Source: Streptomyces sp. T12 (lineage in GTDB: Bacteria; Actinomycetota; Actinomycetes; Streptomycetales; Streptomycetaceae). Taken from it: a stretch of 64,000 nucleotides of DNA. The translations under genes and the position numbers were made by a program. The stretch is from the NCBI RefSeq assembly GCF_028736035.1, contig NZ_CP117866.1:1-64000 (forward strand), written 5' to 3'. How positions within the stretch are numbered: position 1 is the stretch's first letter; every line of letters starts with the position of its first letter. The notes below the pieces were generated by a model. It saw nothing but the letters and a program-made list of their open reading frames with translations, did no database searches and had not been told where the DNA came from. Positions 1-8,763 of this stretch are shown here, one piece after another.

Positions 1-342
1 GCTCCGCGGATCGAGTTGGGTCGTCGGTGCGGTGTCCCGATCGCTCCGCGATCGTGCCCCCTCCCCGACTTGCCTTGGCTTTTCAAGTCCAACATGACTG
101 GGGTGCAGGTTAATTCGGCTAGCAGTAAGGGACCGACGGTCGTTGTTGTGCCTGACTAGATGTTTGGTGACGCCTCGTCAGTTAACGACCAGAACGTCGA
201 GCCGTGCCAATCCTGTGTGCCGCTGCTTCCTTATCTCCAAAACTTTGGAGTATTCGAGTTCTGCCGCTCCCACGCATACCGGAGATGGGACCCGGGGCGC
301 GCGAAACGAGGCTGCCGCCGCACTGAGCTCAGCGGCCAAACC
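1..342. other. No gene recognised
   Basis: This stretch lies downstream of the minus-strand helicase gene. Short open frames exist on the plus strand but have no ribosome binding site and no recognisable domain. I see no convincing terminator hairpin or repeat. Confidence 0.5.
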
Positions 343-2769
343 TCAGCCGTTTGATGGCCCGATGGTGCCGGGAGCACGGACCAGATCGATGCCGTGCTCG
401 GCAAGGGTAGCGGACACCAACTCTTCTTGCTCTGAGGGGAGTTGATCAGCGTTCAGCTTGGTGCGGACCTTGGCGAGCCAGGGACCAATCATGACACGGT
501 CGCCGTCCACCTCGATCCACTCTCGGGCGCCGGGGGTGCGTCCCCACCGTGCCACGAAGAGCCCGAGGATCTCGGTGGTCTGCGCGAACGTGCGCCGCCG
601 CGATGTGCTCGGCCTGCCCGTGGCGTGCTCTTGGTCCAGGAGGGCGCGGTCGGGGGTGATTCCCATGCGGGCGAGCAGGTCGCGCTGGCCGGGGTCGAGG
701 TCGGGCCAGCTGGTGAACTGGCGGTGCAGCCATCTGCCCGCCTTCACTCCATGGATGACCGTGTCGCGGCGCAGCGTGCTGGGGTGGTTGCCGGCTTCCA
801 GGTGGCGGCGCAGCAGATGGTACTTGCGATGCCAGTCGGGGCCGTAGGGGAGTTTCCAGTCTGGGTCGAGGGCTGTGAGCTGGTTGTCGCGGTCGGGGGT
901 GAGGCGGTCCTTTCGGGCCAGGGCGCGCTGGTCGGCAAGGAACTGGCCGCCGGGTAGTTGGGTGGGGATGGCAAGGTGGCCGTGTTCGGCGTGGAAGGCC
1001 TCGACGGTGGCCAGGTGGCCCTGCCAGGTGGCCTCGTGGTCGTCCCAGATCATGCCGAGATCCTCGAGCTCGGCGATCCATGCCGGATCGAGGGCGCCTG
1101 CCTGGTAGGCGGTGCGCTGGCCGGTGATGAATTGCCCCAGCCGGTAGCCGTAAGCGTCCTCGTAGTCGGCGCTCACGCGCAGGTGGCTGTGTTCGCTTTG
1201 GTAGCGGATGGCGGCGGCTAGGCCGGCGCGGCGGGGGGCGGACAGGACGGCGCCGTGGGAGGGCCAGACGAGCAGGTCCAGGGCGCGGGCGATCGCGGTG
1301 GGGTCGAGGGTGTGGTCGAAGCGGAAGCGGCGGGTGATGTAGGTGTGGGAGTCGCGGGCGGGATGCTGGTTCTTGGCCCGGGGGGCGCGGGCAGCGATGG
1401 TCTGGTCGTGGTGGCGCAGGGCAGAGGTAACCAGCCAGAGGGCTTCGTAGGGGGTGCCGAGGAGGTCGGTGGGGTCGGCACCGGGCGGGATGTAGGCGGG
1501 GACAACGAGGCTGGCCGTCTTCGTCGTGACGGTGGGTGGTTTGCGTAGGGCGCGGCCCAGGGCCTGGATGATGCGGCGGACGCTGGCGGTGCGGTCGGCG
1601 AAGACGACGGCGTCGACGGCTGGCAGGTCGACCCCTTCGCCAAGGACCTTGGCGTTGGCCAGCACGGCCCGGTCGGCGTCGGTGAAGCGGGCAATGATGT
1701 CGGCGCGTCGGCGGGGGCTGTGGGTGCCGTCGATGGACTGCACGACGACGTCGTCCGCCCAGTCGGGGCGCAGTTCGTCGGGGAGGGTGCGCAGGGTGTG
1801 GGCGAACTGGCGAGCAAAGTCGGCGGCGTCGGCGATCTGCTGGAAGTAGACGAACACGTGCCGCAGGTCCTGCTCGCGCATGGCTTTGAGGATGGCCAAG
1901 TGCAGGGCGGTGGTGCGGCGCGCGGTGGGCCCGGCTTCCGGATCGGTGAGCGCAGTGTGCAGTTCAGTGTCGGTGATGGTAGGGACGACGAGCTGGTAGT
2001 CGGCCAGGACGCCGTCATCGATGGCGTCGGCGTGGGAGTAGGTGTGCAGGCGGGGGCCGAAGATCTGCGGCTGGTCCATGGTGGCCAGCAGGGCCGGGTC
2101 GTCCCAGGCCGGTGCTGTGGCGGCGGTGCGCTTGGGCTGCGCCCTGGTAGTGGGCGGCTCGGTCAGGCGTGGGGCTTCCCACACATACGGGGTGGCGGTG
2201 AGGTAGAGGCGGCGCTCGGCAGGGATGCGTTCGTTGTCGTGCAGCGCGGTCCAGTTCTTCTCCCAGGTGCCAGCCGTGGCGTGTGCTTCGTCCACGATCA
2301 GCAGGCCGAAGACGGGGGCGGGGAAGATCGCGGAGTGTTGGGCTTCTTCGATCTTGGACAGCGAGTCGTAGGTGAAGAAGACCGTTGCTTTGGGGTGGCG
2401 GGCGAGCCAGTATGCCAGGTACTCCCCCGCGTTGGCCGAGTCGACCTTGGCCTTGGCGAGGAGCGGGTGTGATTCGGCGCGCAGCGAGGAGACCGTGGTC
2501 ATCGGCTCTTGGCGGCCGTCCGTGCGAGCCGCTGCCGCCCACTGCGCGACCAGGTCCAGGCTGGGCACTGCCACTGCCAGGTGTCGCACGCCAAGTTCTT
2601 CGGCGACGCGCAGTGCGAAGAGGGTCTTGCCGGTGCCGCAGGCCGAGACGGCGTGTCCGCGGGTGCGCGGGCGGCGCAGGTGGCGGATTGTGTTGGCGAG
2701 GCCCTCTTGTTGGTCGGTGCGCAGGACCAGACGCCCGGTGTGTTCTGTTGCGGTGGGACTGGCGGTCAT
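343..2769 (-). CDS. DEAD/DEAH-box helicase with helicase-associated (HA) repeats, TtrA-like
   Basis: A superfamily 2 helicase of about 808 residues. The N-terminal ATPase core shows a Walker A (ACGTGKT) and a DEAH box (IVDEAHAT), followed by the conserved helicase C-terminal lobe (QALGRALRKPP). The C-terminal third carries helicase-associated segments rich in Trp, as in W..HLATVEAFHAEHGHL. This architecture is typical of helicases in Streptomyces subtelomeric regions (TtrA) and on plasmids. I chose the ATG at 2769 because GAGGAA lies 7 nt upstream of it; the upstream in-frame ATG at 2787 has no RBS. The frame is intact. The DNA substrate and physiological role are not evident from the sequence. 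Confidence 0.85.
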   Translation of the reverse strand: MTASPTATEHTGRLVLRTDQQEGLANTIRHLRRPRTRGHAVSACGTGKTLFALRVAEELGVRHLAVAVPSLDLVAQWAAAARTDGRQEPMTTVSSLRAESHPLLAKAKVDSANAGEYLAYWLARHPKATVFFTYDSLSKIEEAQHSAIFPAPVFGLLIVDEAHATAGTWEKNWTALHDNERIPAERRLYLTATPYVWEAPRLTEPPTTRAQPKRTAATAPAWDDPALLATMDQPQIFGPRLHTYSHADAIDDGVLADYQLVVPTITDTELHTALTDPEAGPTARRTTALHLAILKAMREQDLRHVFVYFQQIADAADFARQFAHTLRTLPDELRPDWADDVVVQSIDGTHSPRRRADIIARFTDADRAVLANAKVLGEGVDLPAVDAVVFADRTASVRRIIQALGRALRKPPTVTTKTASLVVPAYIPPGADPTDLLGTPYEALWLVTSALRHHDQTIAARAPRAKNQHPARDSHTYITRRFRFDHTLDPTAIARALDLLVWPSHGAVLSAPRRAGLAAAIRYQSEHSHLRVSADYEDAYGYRLGQFITGQRTAYQAGALDPAWIAELEDLGMIWDDHEATWQGHLATVEAFHAEHGHLAIPTQLPGGQFLADQRALARKDRLTPDRDNQLTALDPDWKLPYGPDWHRKYHLLRRHLEAGNHPSTLRRDTVIHGVKAGRWLHRQFTSWPDLDPGQRDLLARMGITPDRALLDQEHATGRPSTSRRRTFAQTTEILGLFVARWGRTPGAREWIEVDGDRVMIGPWLAKVRTKLNADQLPSEQEELVSATLAEHGIDLVRAPGTIGPSNG

Positions 2770-3224
2770 CGCGCGGTTCCTCGGCATATGTGAGGGGCTG
2801 ACTCGCGTTTATTCTCGCGTACGGAGGGGGTGTGGCGCAGTGTCTCTTGGTTGGCGGGGGGGCGCTGCGGGCCACGCGTTCCCCGTGATCTGCGTCGTTG
2901 GTTGTGGGTCATGGGCGATGGTGGCGGCTACGTTGCGCTGAGGAGAGCGCGAGTTGATCGCCGTGGGGCCTAGAGACGGCCGGTCTTCCTCTTCTTGATT
3001 GCGGGCGTTCCGATTGGTTGTGTTTTGTGGAGGTTGAGCTCTCTCCCCTTGATTTCATGCGGCCCGGCGTAGGGCTGTCTTGCGAGCCGTGGGCAGCCGC
3101 AGAAGGTCTGGCAGGGGCGTGCCGTGTTCGGCCCACCGGCGCAGCCGGTCCCGGTCGACCCAGTGCACCTGGCGGCAGGGCCTTCTGCCGGGCAGGAGGC
3201 AGACGTGGCTCGTGCCGGGAACGC
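2770..3224. other. Intergenic region with no assignable gene
   Basis: The region lies between the helicase start and the tRNA terminator. A minus-strand open frame at about 3050-3225 translates to plausible protein (CRQVHWVDRDRLRRWAEHG) but has no start, because the tRNA gene lies upstream. It is at most a fragment. The helicase promoter should lie around 2790-2850; no clear -10/-35 pair was identified. Confidence 0.3.
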
Positions 3225-3259
3225 GAAGAGGCCCGGATCGTGTAGATCCGGGCCTCTTC
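3225..3259 (-). terminator. Rho-independent-type hairpin downstream of tRNA-fMet
   Basis: A perfect 14-bp inverted repeat (GAAGAGGCCCGGAT / ATCCGGGCCTCTTC) with a 7-nt loop begins 6 nt past the tRNA 3' end on the minus strand. It has no U-tract, as is usual in Streptomyces. Confidence 0.85.
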
Positions 3260-3264
3260 GGCAG

Positions 3265-3338
3265 TAGCGGGGACAGGATTTGAACCTGCGACCTCTGGGT
3301 TATGAGCCCAGCGAGCTACCGAGCTGCTCCACCCCGCG
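3265..3338 (-). tRNA. Initiator tRNA-fMet (CAT anticodon)
   Basis: Read on the minus strand, the gene begins CGCGGGGTGGAGCAG and has the anticodon stem-loop GGGCTCATAACCC. It ends in TTCAAATCC and CCCCGCTA. Position 1 (C) faces an unpaired T at position 72, the mismatch diagnostic of initiator tRNAs, and three G:C pairs flank the anticodon loop. The 3' CCA is not encoded. The strong hairpin at 3225-3259 follows directly. No second copy of the tRNA 3' end, which would suggest an attachment site, was seen in the window. Confidence 0.95.
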
Positions 3339-3379
3339 TCGGTATCCCCCACCGTACGCCATCCCAGCAGGCGCCGAAG

Positions 3380-3771
3380 ACCGCCTTCCGGCGCAGGGCT
3401 CTGTGCGGCGAAGCCGACGTTGGTGACGTGCTCGTACTGGCCCCGCTGCGAGCCGAGGTCGACGATCGTGTCCTGCCACGCAGCGTCGAGGCTCTGGTGG
3501 TCGCCGGCCGCCCAGGAGCCGACGATGCGGTCCCAGCGGCGCACGTTCATCGTCCGGTACTCCACCACGCGCTGCAGCGGCTGCGGCACCTGGGACTGGT
3601 TGAGCGGGTGGATCTCCACTCGCGTCCCGCGTCCGTCGCGGTTGAGGCGCCTGAGGAGGTGGCGGGCGACGTTGTGACGGCGCACTGTCCGGTACGCCTG
3701 GTCGGTGCGTTCCAGGTTGGTCTTGGAGGGGCGGCGTTTGCCCTCCTGCCAGGCCTTCAGAACCCATCTTT
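3380..3771 (-). pseudogene. 5'-truncated DNA-binding-like gene remnant
   Basis: The frame reads RWVLKAWQEGKRRPSKTN, then RRHNVARHLLRRLNRDGRG, RVEIHPLNQSQVPQPLQR and YRTMNVRRWDRIVGSWAAG. This is convincing coding sequence, probably a helix-turn-helix protein of mobile or linear replicons. It has no start codon upstream of the 18-bp inverted repeat at 3754-3771, and its 3' end runs into the tRNA gene. I infer a remnant whose 5' part was removed when the 3754-7114 segment inserted. I do not recognise the family with confidence. Confidence 0.4.
3754..3771 (+). repeat. Left copy of 18-bp inverted repeat
   Basis: AGAACCCATCTTTGAACC; the exact reverse complement is at 7097-7114. An 18-bp identity in inverted orientation 3.3 kb away is very unlikely to arise by chance. 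Confidence 0.75.
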
Positions 3772-3906
3772 GAACCTGCTGAAGGCAGAGCTCTGGCCAT
3801 TGGTTGCTACGGATCTGGCGGTGGCGGGATTCTGCGGGGAGAGGCCTGGGCTTGGTGTCGGCGAAGGGAGCGCTGGCGTCCCGTGCTGCGAGGTGGGGTG
3901 GGTGTC

Positions 3907-4814
3907 ATGCCCGCGAGCACAAAGGTCGGCAGCGTTTCCCGAGCGCGGTACGAGGAGATCATCGCGGAGGACCGCAAGCTCATCGAGGTCGATACGAAGA
4001 TCCAGTTCAAGATCGGTGACCATGCTTTGGAGATAGAGCCGATGCGCCCGCACGGCGGCTCGCTCCCGGCGGCCGGGGAGGAACTGCTCGGGGTCCGCGA
4101 AACTCTGGAGATGTACGCCGAGGACATCGGCGTCCTCTACAACCAGGTGCGGATCACGCGGCAGACCTGCAGCAAGTGGCCCGCGAAGCACCGGGCCGCG
4201 GGTGTCTCGTTTGAGATCCACCGGATCCTGGAGAAGCTCGACGACCGCTTCGAGCGGATCACCAAGCCGCCGCAGCCCGTGATGGGGTTCCGCGCTGGAC
4301 TCAGGATGCGGCGAAGCGGCAGGTCGGGTGGCAGGTGACCAGCCCGCAGAGCGCACAGGAGAAGGTCGAGGCGATCCACGATCTGGCCTCGGACGATCAG
4401 GTCGCCGCGCGGGTGGCCACCGGCTTCCTCCGCCGCCCCAACGTGGCCTTCAGGGCCGCGAGCGACGACACCGCCCGGCACCTGTTCAACAAGGCGCAGG
4501 CCGACCGGTGGCACGAGATCGACGAGAACACGCCGCCGCCCGGCCAGCCGGAGTGCCCCATCGCCCCGGTCGTGCGGCAGCTCGACCGCACCATCGACTT
4601 CCTGGACCTGATCGGGGCCTGCCACAAGTTCGTGGCCGCGACCGGCCGGCTGATGCCGCAGCTGCGCGGCCGGCGCCTGACCGACGACGAGCGGGAGCTG
4701 ATCCACAAACAGGTCGACCGGGTCCACGCGACCTGCGAATGGATCGTGACGGCCGTCGACAGCGGCCACCTGGACATGGACGAGGAGCTGGAGAAGCTGC
4801 TGCGGGGCGAGTAG
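3907..4814 (+). pseudogene. DUF6192-family protein, frameshifted
   Basis: An N-terminal frame from ATG 3907 (RYEEIIAEDRKLIEVDTKIQ, then LYNQVRITRQTCSKWP) runs to about 4296. The family sequence then continues in another frame: WTQDAAKRQVGW, VEAIHDLASDDQVAARV, and RLTDDERELIHKQVDRVHA to a stop at 4814. One lost base near GGGTTCCGCGC at about 4290-4298 restores a single gene of about 300 residues. A GAGGTGGGG-type RBS precedes ATG 3907. The downstream RacP-like gene begins 3 nt after the stop, a pairing known from Streptomyces plasmids and islands. It is either a real frameshift or a sequencing error. Confidence 0.6.
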
Positions 4815-4816
4815 CC

Positions 4817-5227
4817 GTGCCACGCTCCCGCAAGAAGGGCGATGCCGCCCGCGGCTGGGCCAAGACGATCCGGCGGGTGCTGTTGCAGGCAAGGCCCGCC
4901 GGCCTGCACATGCCGCAGCTGATAGAGGCGACCGAACTCACCCGCAGCCAGGTCCGGTCCGGGCTGGCGATGCTGCGCGACATCATCGCGGACAACGGCT
5001 GGCCGCCGCTGGTCTACACCCGCGCCGACGGCTACCAGTTCACCATCGACGGCGATGTCCTGCAGGCCTACGAGGTCGGGGTGGTCCGCGAGGAGCTGAC
5101 CGAGATCCGCAGGCTGATCACCGGCACCGTCACCCCGCACGCCGCCGCAGCCCCCGAGGACAAGTGGGTCCGCCACATCGTCGCCCGGCTCAACTCCGTC
5201 GAGTCCACCCTCGACCTCGTCGCATGA
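4817..5227 (+). CDS. racP: RacP-like protein
   Basis: A protein of about 136 residues from GTG 4817. It has a basic N-terminus (PRSRKKGDAARGWAKTI), a winged-helix-like centre (LIEATELTRSQVRSGLAML) and the conserved tail WVRHIVARLNSVESTLDLVA. This matches RacP-like proteins carried with DUF6192 genes on actinobacterial mobile elements. The function is not established; the centre suggests DNA binding. It starts 3 nt after the DUF6192 frame. Its stop overlaps the transposase ATG (ATGA at 5224), so the two may be translationally coupled or the junction may mark the IS boundary. Confidence 0.6.
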   Translation: MPRSRKKGDAARGWAKTIRRVLLQARPAGLHMPQLIEATELTRSQVRSGLAMLRDIIADNGWPPLVYTRADGYQFTIDGDVLQAYEVGVVREELTEIRRLITGTVTPHAAAAPEDKWVRHIVARLNSVESTLDLVA

Positions 5228-6108
5228 GGTCGAAGGGGGGATGGCCGGCATGCGGCAGCGCCGCTACCCCCTGGGACACCACCGATCTCGAATGGGTGCT
5301 GATCGAACCGCTGCTGTTGGTGCCGGCCTGCCGCACTCCCCGCGGCGGCCGCCCCGAGGCTCATCCCCGTCGCGAGATCGTCGATGCCCTGCGCCACGTC
5401 GTTGACACCGGCTGCAAATGGGCCGCTCTTCCGCAGGACTACGCGCCGTTCAAGACGGTGTTCGGCTTCTTCACCCGCTGGTCCGAGGCCGGGGTCTTCA
5501 ACCTCATCCGCGACCAGCTGCGGCGCCGGGTCCGTACGTTCATGGGCATGTCCCCGCACGCCGTCGCCGTGGTGATCGACTCGCAGTCCGTCAAGGCCGC
5601 CGCCACCGTCCCCCGCGCCACCTCCGGCTATGACGCGGGCAAGAAGATCACTGGCGGGAAGAGACACATTGTCGTGGACCTGAAAGGCCTTCCGCTGTTC
5701 GTGATGGTCGCCCCTGCCGGCATGCACGACAGCGTTGCCGCACGCGAAGTCCTCTTCCCTCTCCGGCTGATGCACCCCGAAGTCACCGTCGTCTGGGCCG
5801 ACCTCGCCTACGCGGGCACGCTCGTCGACCGGGCGAAATCCTTCCTGCACCTGACGATCAAGTCCGTGAGCAGGCCGAAAGGAGCGAAGGGGTTCGTGAT
5901 CTTGCCGCGTGGGCGGGTGGTGGAGAGGTCGCCGGCGTGGTGGTTGCACGCACGCCGGAATGTCAGGGACTACGGGAGGCTGCCCGAGCACTCCGAAGCG
6001 ATGCTCGCGCTCGCTGCGATCACTCTCATGACCCGTCGGCTGACCCGCGGCAGCGTTCACCCGGCCTCGGCCGTTCCCCGGCCCGTGCCGGCCGTCGCAG
6101 CAGCCTGA
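5224..6108 (+). CDS. IS5-family transposase
   Basis: A DDE transposase of about 294 residues. The catalytic blocks are IDSQSVKAAATVPRATSG, VVWADLAYAG and VVERSPAWWLHARRNVRDYG, giving D, D and E in the usual order, followed by the family tail LALAAITLMTRRLTRGS. The usual start MRQRRYP is present at about 5251 but in a different frame from the rest. The open frame therefore begins at ATG 5224, overlapping the RacP stop. The N-terminus may be frameshifted; the catalytic part is intact. Confidence 0.85.
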   Translation: MRSKGGWPACGSAATPWDTTDLEWVLIEPLLLVPACRTPRGGRPEAHPRREIVDALRHVVDTGCKWAALPQDYAPFKTVFGFFTRWSEAGVFNLIRDQLRRRVRTFMGMSPHAVAVVIDSQSVKAAATVPRATSGYDAGKKITGGKRHIVVDLKGLPLFVMVAPAGMHDSVAAREVLFPLRLMHPEVTVVWADLAYAGTLVDRAKSFLHLTIKSVSRPKGAKGFVILPRGRVVERSPAWWLHARRNVRDYGRLPEHSEAMLALAAITLMTRRLTRGSVHPASAVPRPVPAVAAA

Positions 6109-6347
6109 GCTGCCGGGTCTGTACGGTCAACGGTGGATCTTCGAAACGGAGTAACACCTGATGACGGACGTGACCGTGTCGGCTGAGGCCGCGACCGCCT
6201 CCGGGTGCGAAAGGAACCCTGTCTCCCTCAACCGCGCCACGACACGGACCGGGCGTCCTGGCGCTGGCCGTTCGCCCCCTGTTGGGTCTTGCTCCGCGCC
6301 CGCCGGCGCCGGCCTGGCGGCCGTCCAGACCGGCGGACGGGGCGACG

Positions 6348-6953
6348 TCACGCAGGGACGCCGAGCGGCGGGTGCTCGAGCACGCGGGGCTTGTACTCGA
6401 CCAGCTGGATGCGGCCGTCGAAGGTGCGGTGCTCGATCATCTCGAGGGCAACGTCCGGATAGCCGTCGTAGATGCGTTCTTCGCCCGTGGCCCCGGTGAT
6501 CACCGGGAACATCACGACCCGGAAGCGGTCGACGAGTCCGGCCCGTAGCAGGGACCGGCACAGGCTGAGGCTGCCGATCGTGCTGAGGAGCCCCGAGCCA
6601 CTCGACTTCATGGCGCGGACCGCCTCGACGGCGTCGTCGCGGACGAGCGTGGAGTTGGCCCACGTCAGTGGCTCCTCGAGTGAGGAGGAGAACACCACCT
6701 TGGACGCTTGCGTGAGCTCGTCGACGGACGCCTCTTCTTCGGGCCTGAACTCGTCTTGGCCATCCGGGACCTCGCCTGCGGCGAAGCCCGACATCAGGCG
6801 GTAGGTGTTCGCTCCCATCAGGTAGGTGGCCTCGGGCTGCTCACCGAGCCATGCGAGGTACTCCGGGCCCTCGAGGCCCCAGAAACCGGGCCATCCCTCT
6901 CCCGATGCGTGGCCATCGAGGGAGGTGATGAAGTCGACGAGAAGCTCCGACAT
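6348..6953 (-). CDS. Dihydrofolate-reductase-like (RibD C-terminal domain) protein
   Basis: A protein of 201 residues beginning MSELLVDFITSLDGHASG, with conserved blocks MGANTYRLMSG and KVVFSSSLEEPLTWANST. The distal block is GSLSLCRSLLRAGLVDRFR, then VMFPVITG. This is the NADPH-dependent reductase fold of RibD C-terminal/DHFR-like proteins; the substrate is unknown and orphan members are common in actinomycetes. GGAAAGGA precedes ATG 6953. It lies inside the 18-bp inverted repeats as possible cargo and faces the transposase. Confidence 0.85.
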   Translation of the reverse strand: MSELLVDFITSLDGHASGEGWPGFWGLEGPEYLAWLGEQPEATYLMGANTYRLMSGFAAGEVPDGQDEFRPEEEASVDELTQASKVVFSSSLEEPLTWANSTLVRDDAVEAVRAMKSSGSGLLSTIGSLSLCRSLLRAGLVDRFRVVMFPVITGATGEERIYDGYPDVALEMIEHRTFDGRIQLVEYKPRVLEHPPLGVPA

Positions 6954-7096
6954 GGCGGTGTCCTTTCCTAGGTGTCATGAGCTTGGACCCGCCGGGAGCC
7001 ACAAACTCATCGGCCGCGCTGTGGAGTAACGAGAAAACCCATGACGCTGCAGCCGATCAGGTCGGCGGAGCGGCACTGCTTCGCAGGGCCCGGAGG

Positions 7097-7114
7097 GTTG
7101 GTTCAAAGATGGGT
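7097..7114 (-). repeat. Right copy of 18-bp inverted repeat
   Basis: GGTTCAAAGATGGGTTCT on the plus strand, the exact inverse of 3754-3771. The stop codon of the RES-domain frame lies inside it. Confidence 0.75.
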
Positions 7115-7812
7115 TCTCAGTGCGCGCCGCAGGTGTGCGCGGTCGGTGTCGAAGATCGTGGGGACGAGCTCCGGGCGGGTGAAGTCGACCACCGTGCAGG
7201 GGCGGGTGGTTTCGAATGCGGCGTAGGTGACGAGCGTGGTGTCGTCGCTGGCGTGCCGGGCGACTTCCTGGATGGCGGTGGCGGGGCTGTCGGCTCCGTA
7301 GAAGAGAGGGATGCCTGCTGGGCTCATCCGATCGGGGTGTCGGGCCTGGACAGGCGACGCGGTTCCCAGGAGGTGTGCGGACCAGTGCTGTTGGGGAGTC
7401 TCGTGGGCCCGTGCGCGCCACAGGCGGTGCCCGGCCGGGATCTCGTGTACGAGGCCTGCCTGGGGGATGAGGCCACCGGGGGTGTCGAGGATGGCTGCGG
7501 CGGGGATCTCGCCGCCATCGAGATAGGCCTCGTCCTTGTCGGATGGTGCCAGCCAGAACACATGCCTGGTTCGGTACATCACTTCGCGGCTGAAGCGCAT
7601 CCACCCGTCGAGCAGCGCTTCGTCCTGGCGGGTTCGATGAAATGGCGCTCCACCCCCACGTCATCGTGTCGGGCCGCCTCGCGGACGGCGTACTCGTTGA
7701 CGAGGTCGCCGCCGTCCCAGTGCTGGACGGGTCGCCGCCGCTTTTCGCGCACCTTTGGTGCCTTTGGTGCCTTTTTTGGAATGCTCGCGCACAGGCTGGT
7801 GCGCCGGAACAT
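7097..7812 (-). pseudogene. RES-domain (NAD-degrading toxin type) protein, truncated and frameshifted
   Basis: RES hallmarks are present: a conserved Arg in HRLWRARAH, IPLFYGADSPATAIQEVARH, then CTVVDFTRPELVP. RES-domain toxins act as NAD+ phosphorylases or glycohydrolases, and some are fused to HEPN-like N-termini. Here the protein ends abruptly after LRRALRTHL inside the 18-bp repeat and lacks the usual C-terminal tail. The N-terminal part (NEYAVREAARHDDVGVERHF) sits in another frame; a shift near 7636 restores EALLDGWMRFSREVMYRTRH. The gene is therefore broken at least twice. No intact antitoxin gene is adjacent. Confidence 0.65.
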
Positions 7813-7979
7813 GCGCGGTGCCGGGAGAGACGCTGGTGACTGTGTCGGTGTGGTGGGGTTCCTGGGCGGCTGTCAGCCTGCCGTCTGGCCCTTCCGTTGC
7901 CAAGGCAGTCATCTGTGCGCTGGGGGTGGCGGGTTGGCTCCTGGCGCTGGAGCGGAAGGCGTGGGAGAGGACTGGGAGA

Positions 7980-8702
7980 TCCTCTCAGCACTGGCGGTGC
8001 AGGCCGACGTGGCACGGTCGAAGGACAAGCTCACCGAACTGGCCGAGCGCCTTGAGGGCCGGCACGCCGTGAACATCCAGGTGATCGCGGCCGACCTGGC
8101 CGTCCCCGGAGCCGGCGGACATCTGGCCGCAGACATCACGCACCGGGGACTGGCCATCGATGTCCTCATCAACAACGCGGGCTCCGCCATGCACGGACGC
8201 TTCGTCGACGCGGACCAGTCCCGCGCCGCCGAGCAGATCGCGCTCAACGCGGGCGCGGTAGGTGACCTGACCGGGCGCTTCCTGCCCGCGATGGTCAAGC
8301 GCGGACGCGGCGCAGTGATCAATGTCGCCTCCACCGCAGGGTTCCAGCCGGATCCGTACATGGCGGTCCAGGGAGCCACCAAGGCGTTCGTCCTCTCCTA
8401 TTCAGAGGCGCTGTGGGCAAAAAACACGGGCGACAGGTGTGGACGTCCTGGCCCTGTGCCCCGGTGCGACCGAGACACCGTTCCTCGATGTCGTGGGTAC
8501 CGACTCGGCGTCAGCCGGCAAGCGCCAGACACCACAGCAAGTCGTCAGCACGGCACTGCGCGCATTGCGCCGGCGTCGGCGTCGGCCCTCGGTCGTCAGC
8601 GGCCGCGCGAACGCACTCTTGGCCAGACTTCCCGGACTGCTTCCCCAGTCGGTGACAGTCCGCATCAGTGAGCGCGCTTTGCGCCCTGGTCCCGCACATT
8701 GA
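7980..8702 (+). pseudogene. Short-chain dehydrogenase/reductase, degenerate
   Basis: SDR core motifs are visible: ARSKDKLTELAERL, then LINNAGSAMHGRFVDAD (NNAG), VINVASTAGFQPDPYM and CPGATETPF. The nucleotide-binding start (TGxxxGIG) is missing. The catalytic YxxxK is changed to QGATK, with Gln replacing Tyr. A frameshift at an A-run near 8420 moves the C-terminus to another frame. Three independent lesions make this a pseudogene. Confidence 0.75.
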
Positions 8703-8763
8703 CCTGAACGGGTCGGAGCCAACTCGCAGCGCCCGGTCCGCGGCACACCCTCAATCGGGCGCC

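Larger units (their letters stand above)
3754..7114. mobile_element. Candidate 3.36 kb mobile segment bounded by 18-bp inverted repeats
   Basis: AGAACCCATCTTTGAACC at 3754-3771 and its exact reverse complement at 7097-7114 bracket a DUF6192 pseudogene, a RacP-like gene, an IS5-type transposase and a RibD-type reductase. Minus-strand genes on both sides break at these repeats: the RES gene ends inside the right copy, and the remnant at 3380-3771 begins inside the left copy. No target-site duplication is visible next to the repeats, so transposition is an inference. Confidence 0.4.

Noticed and set aside
3265..3338. tRNA 3' end as attL/attR of an integrative element
   Set aside because: No second copy of the tRNA 3' sequence and no integrase gene were seen in the window.
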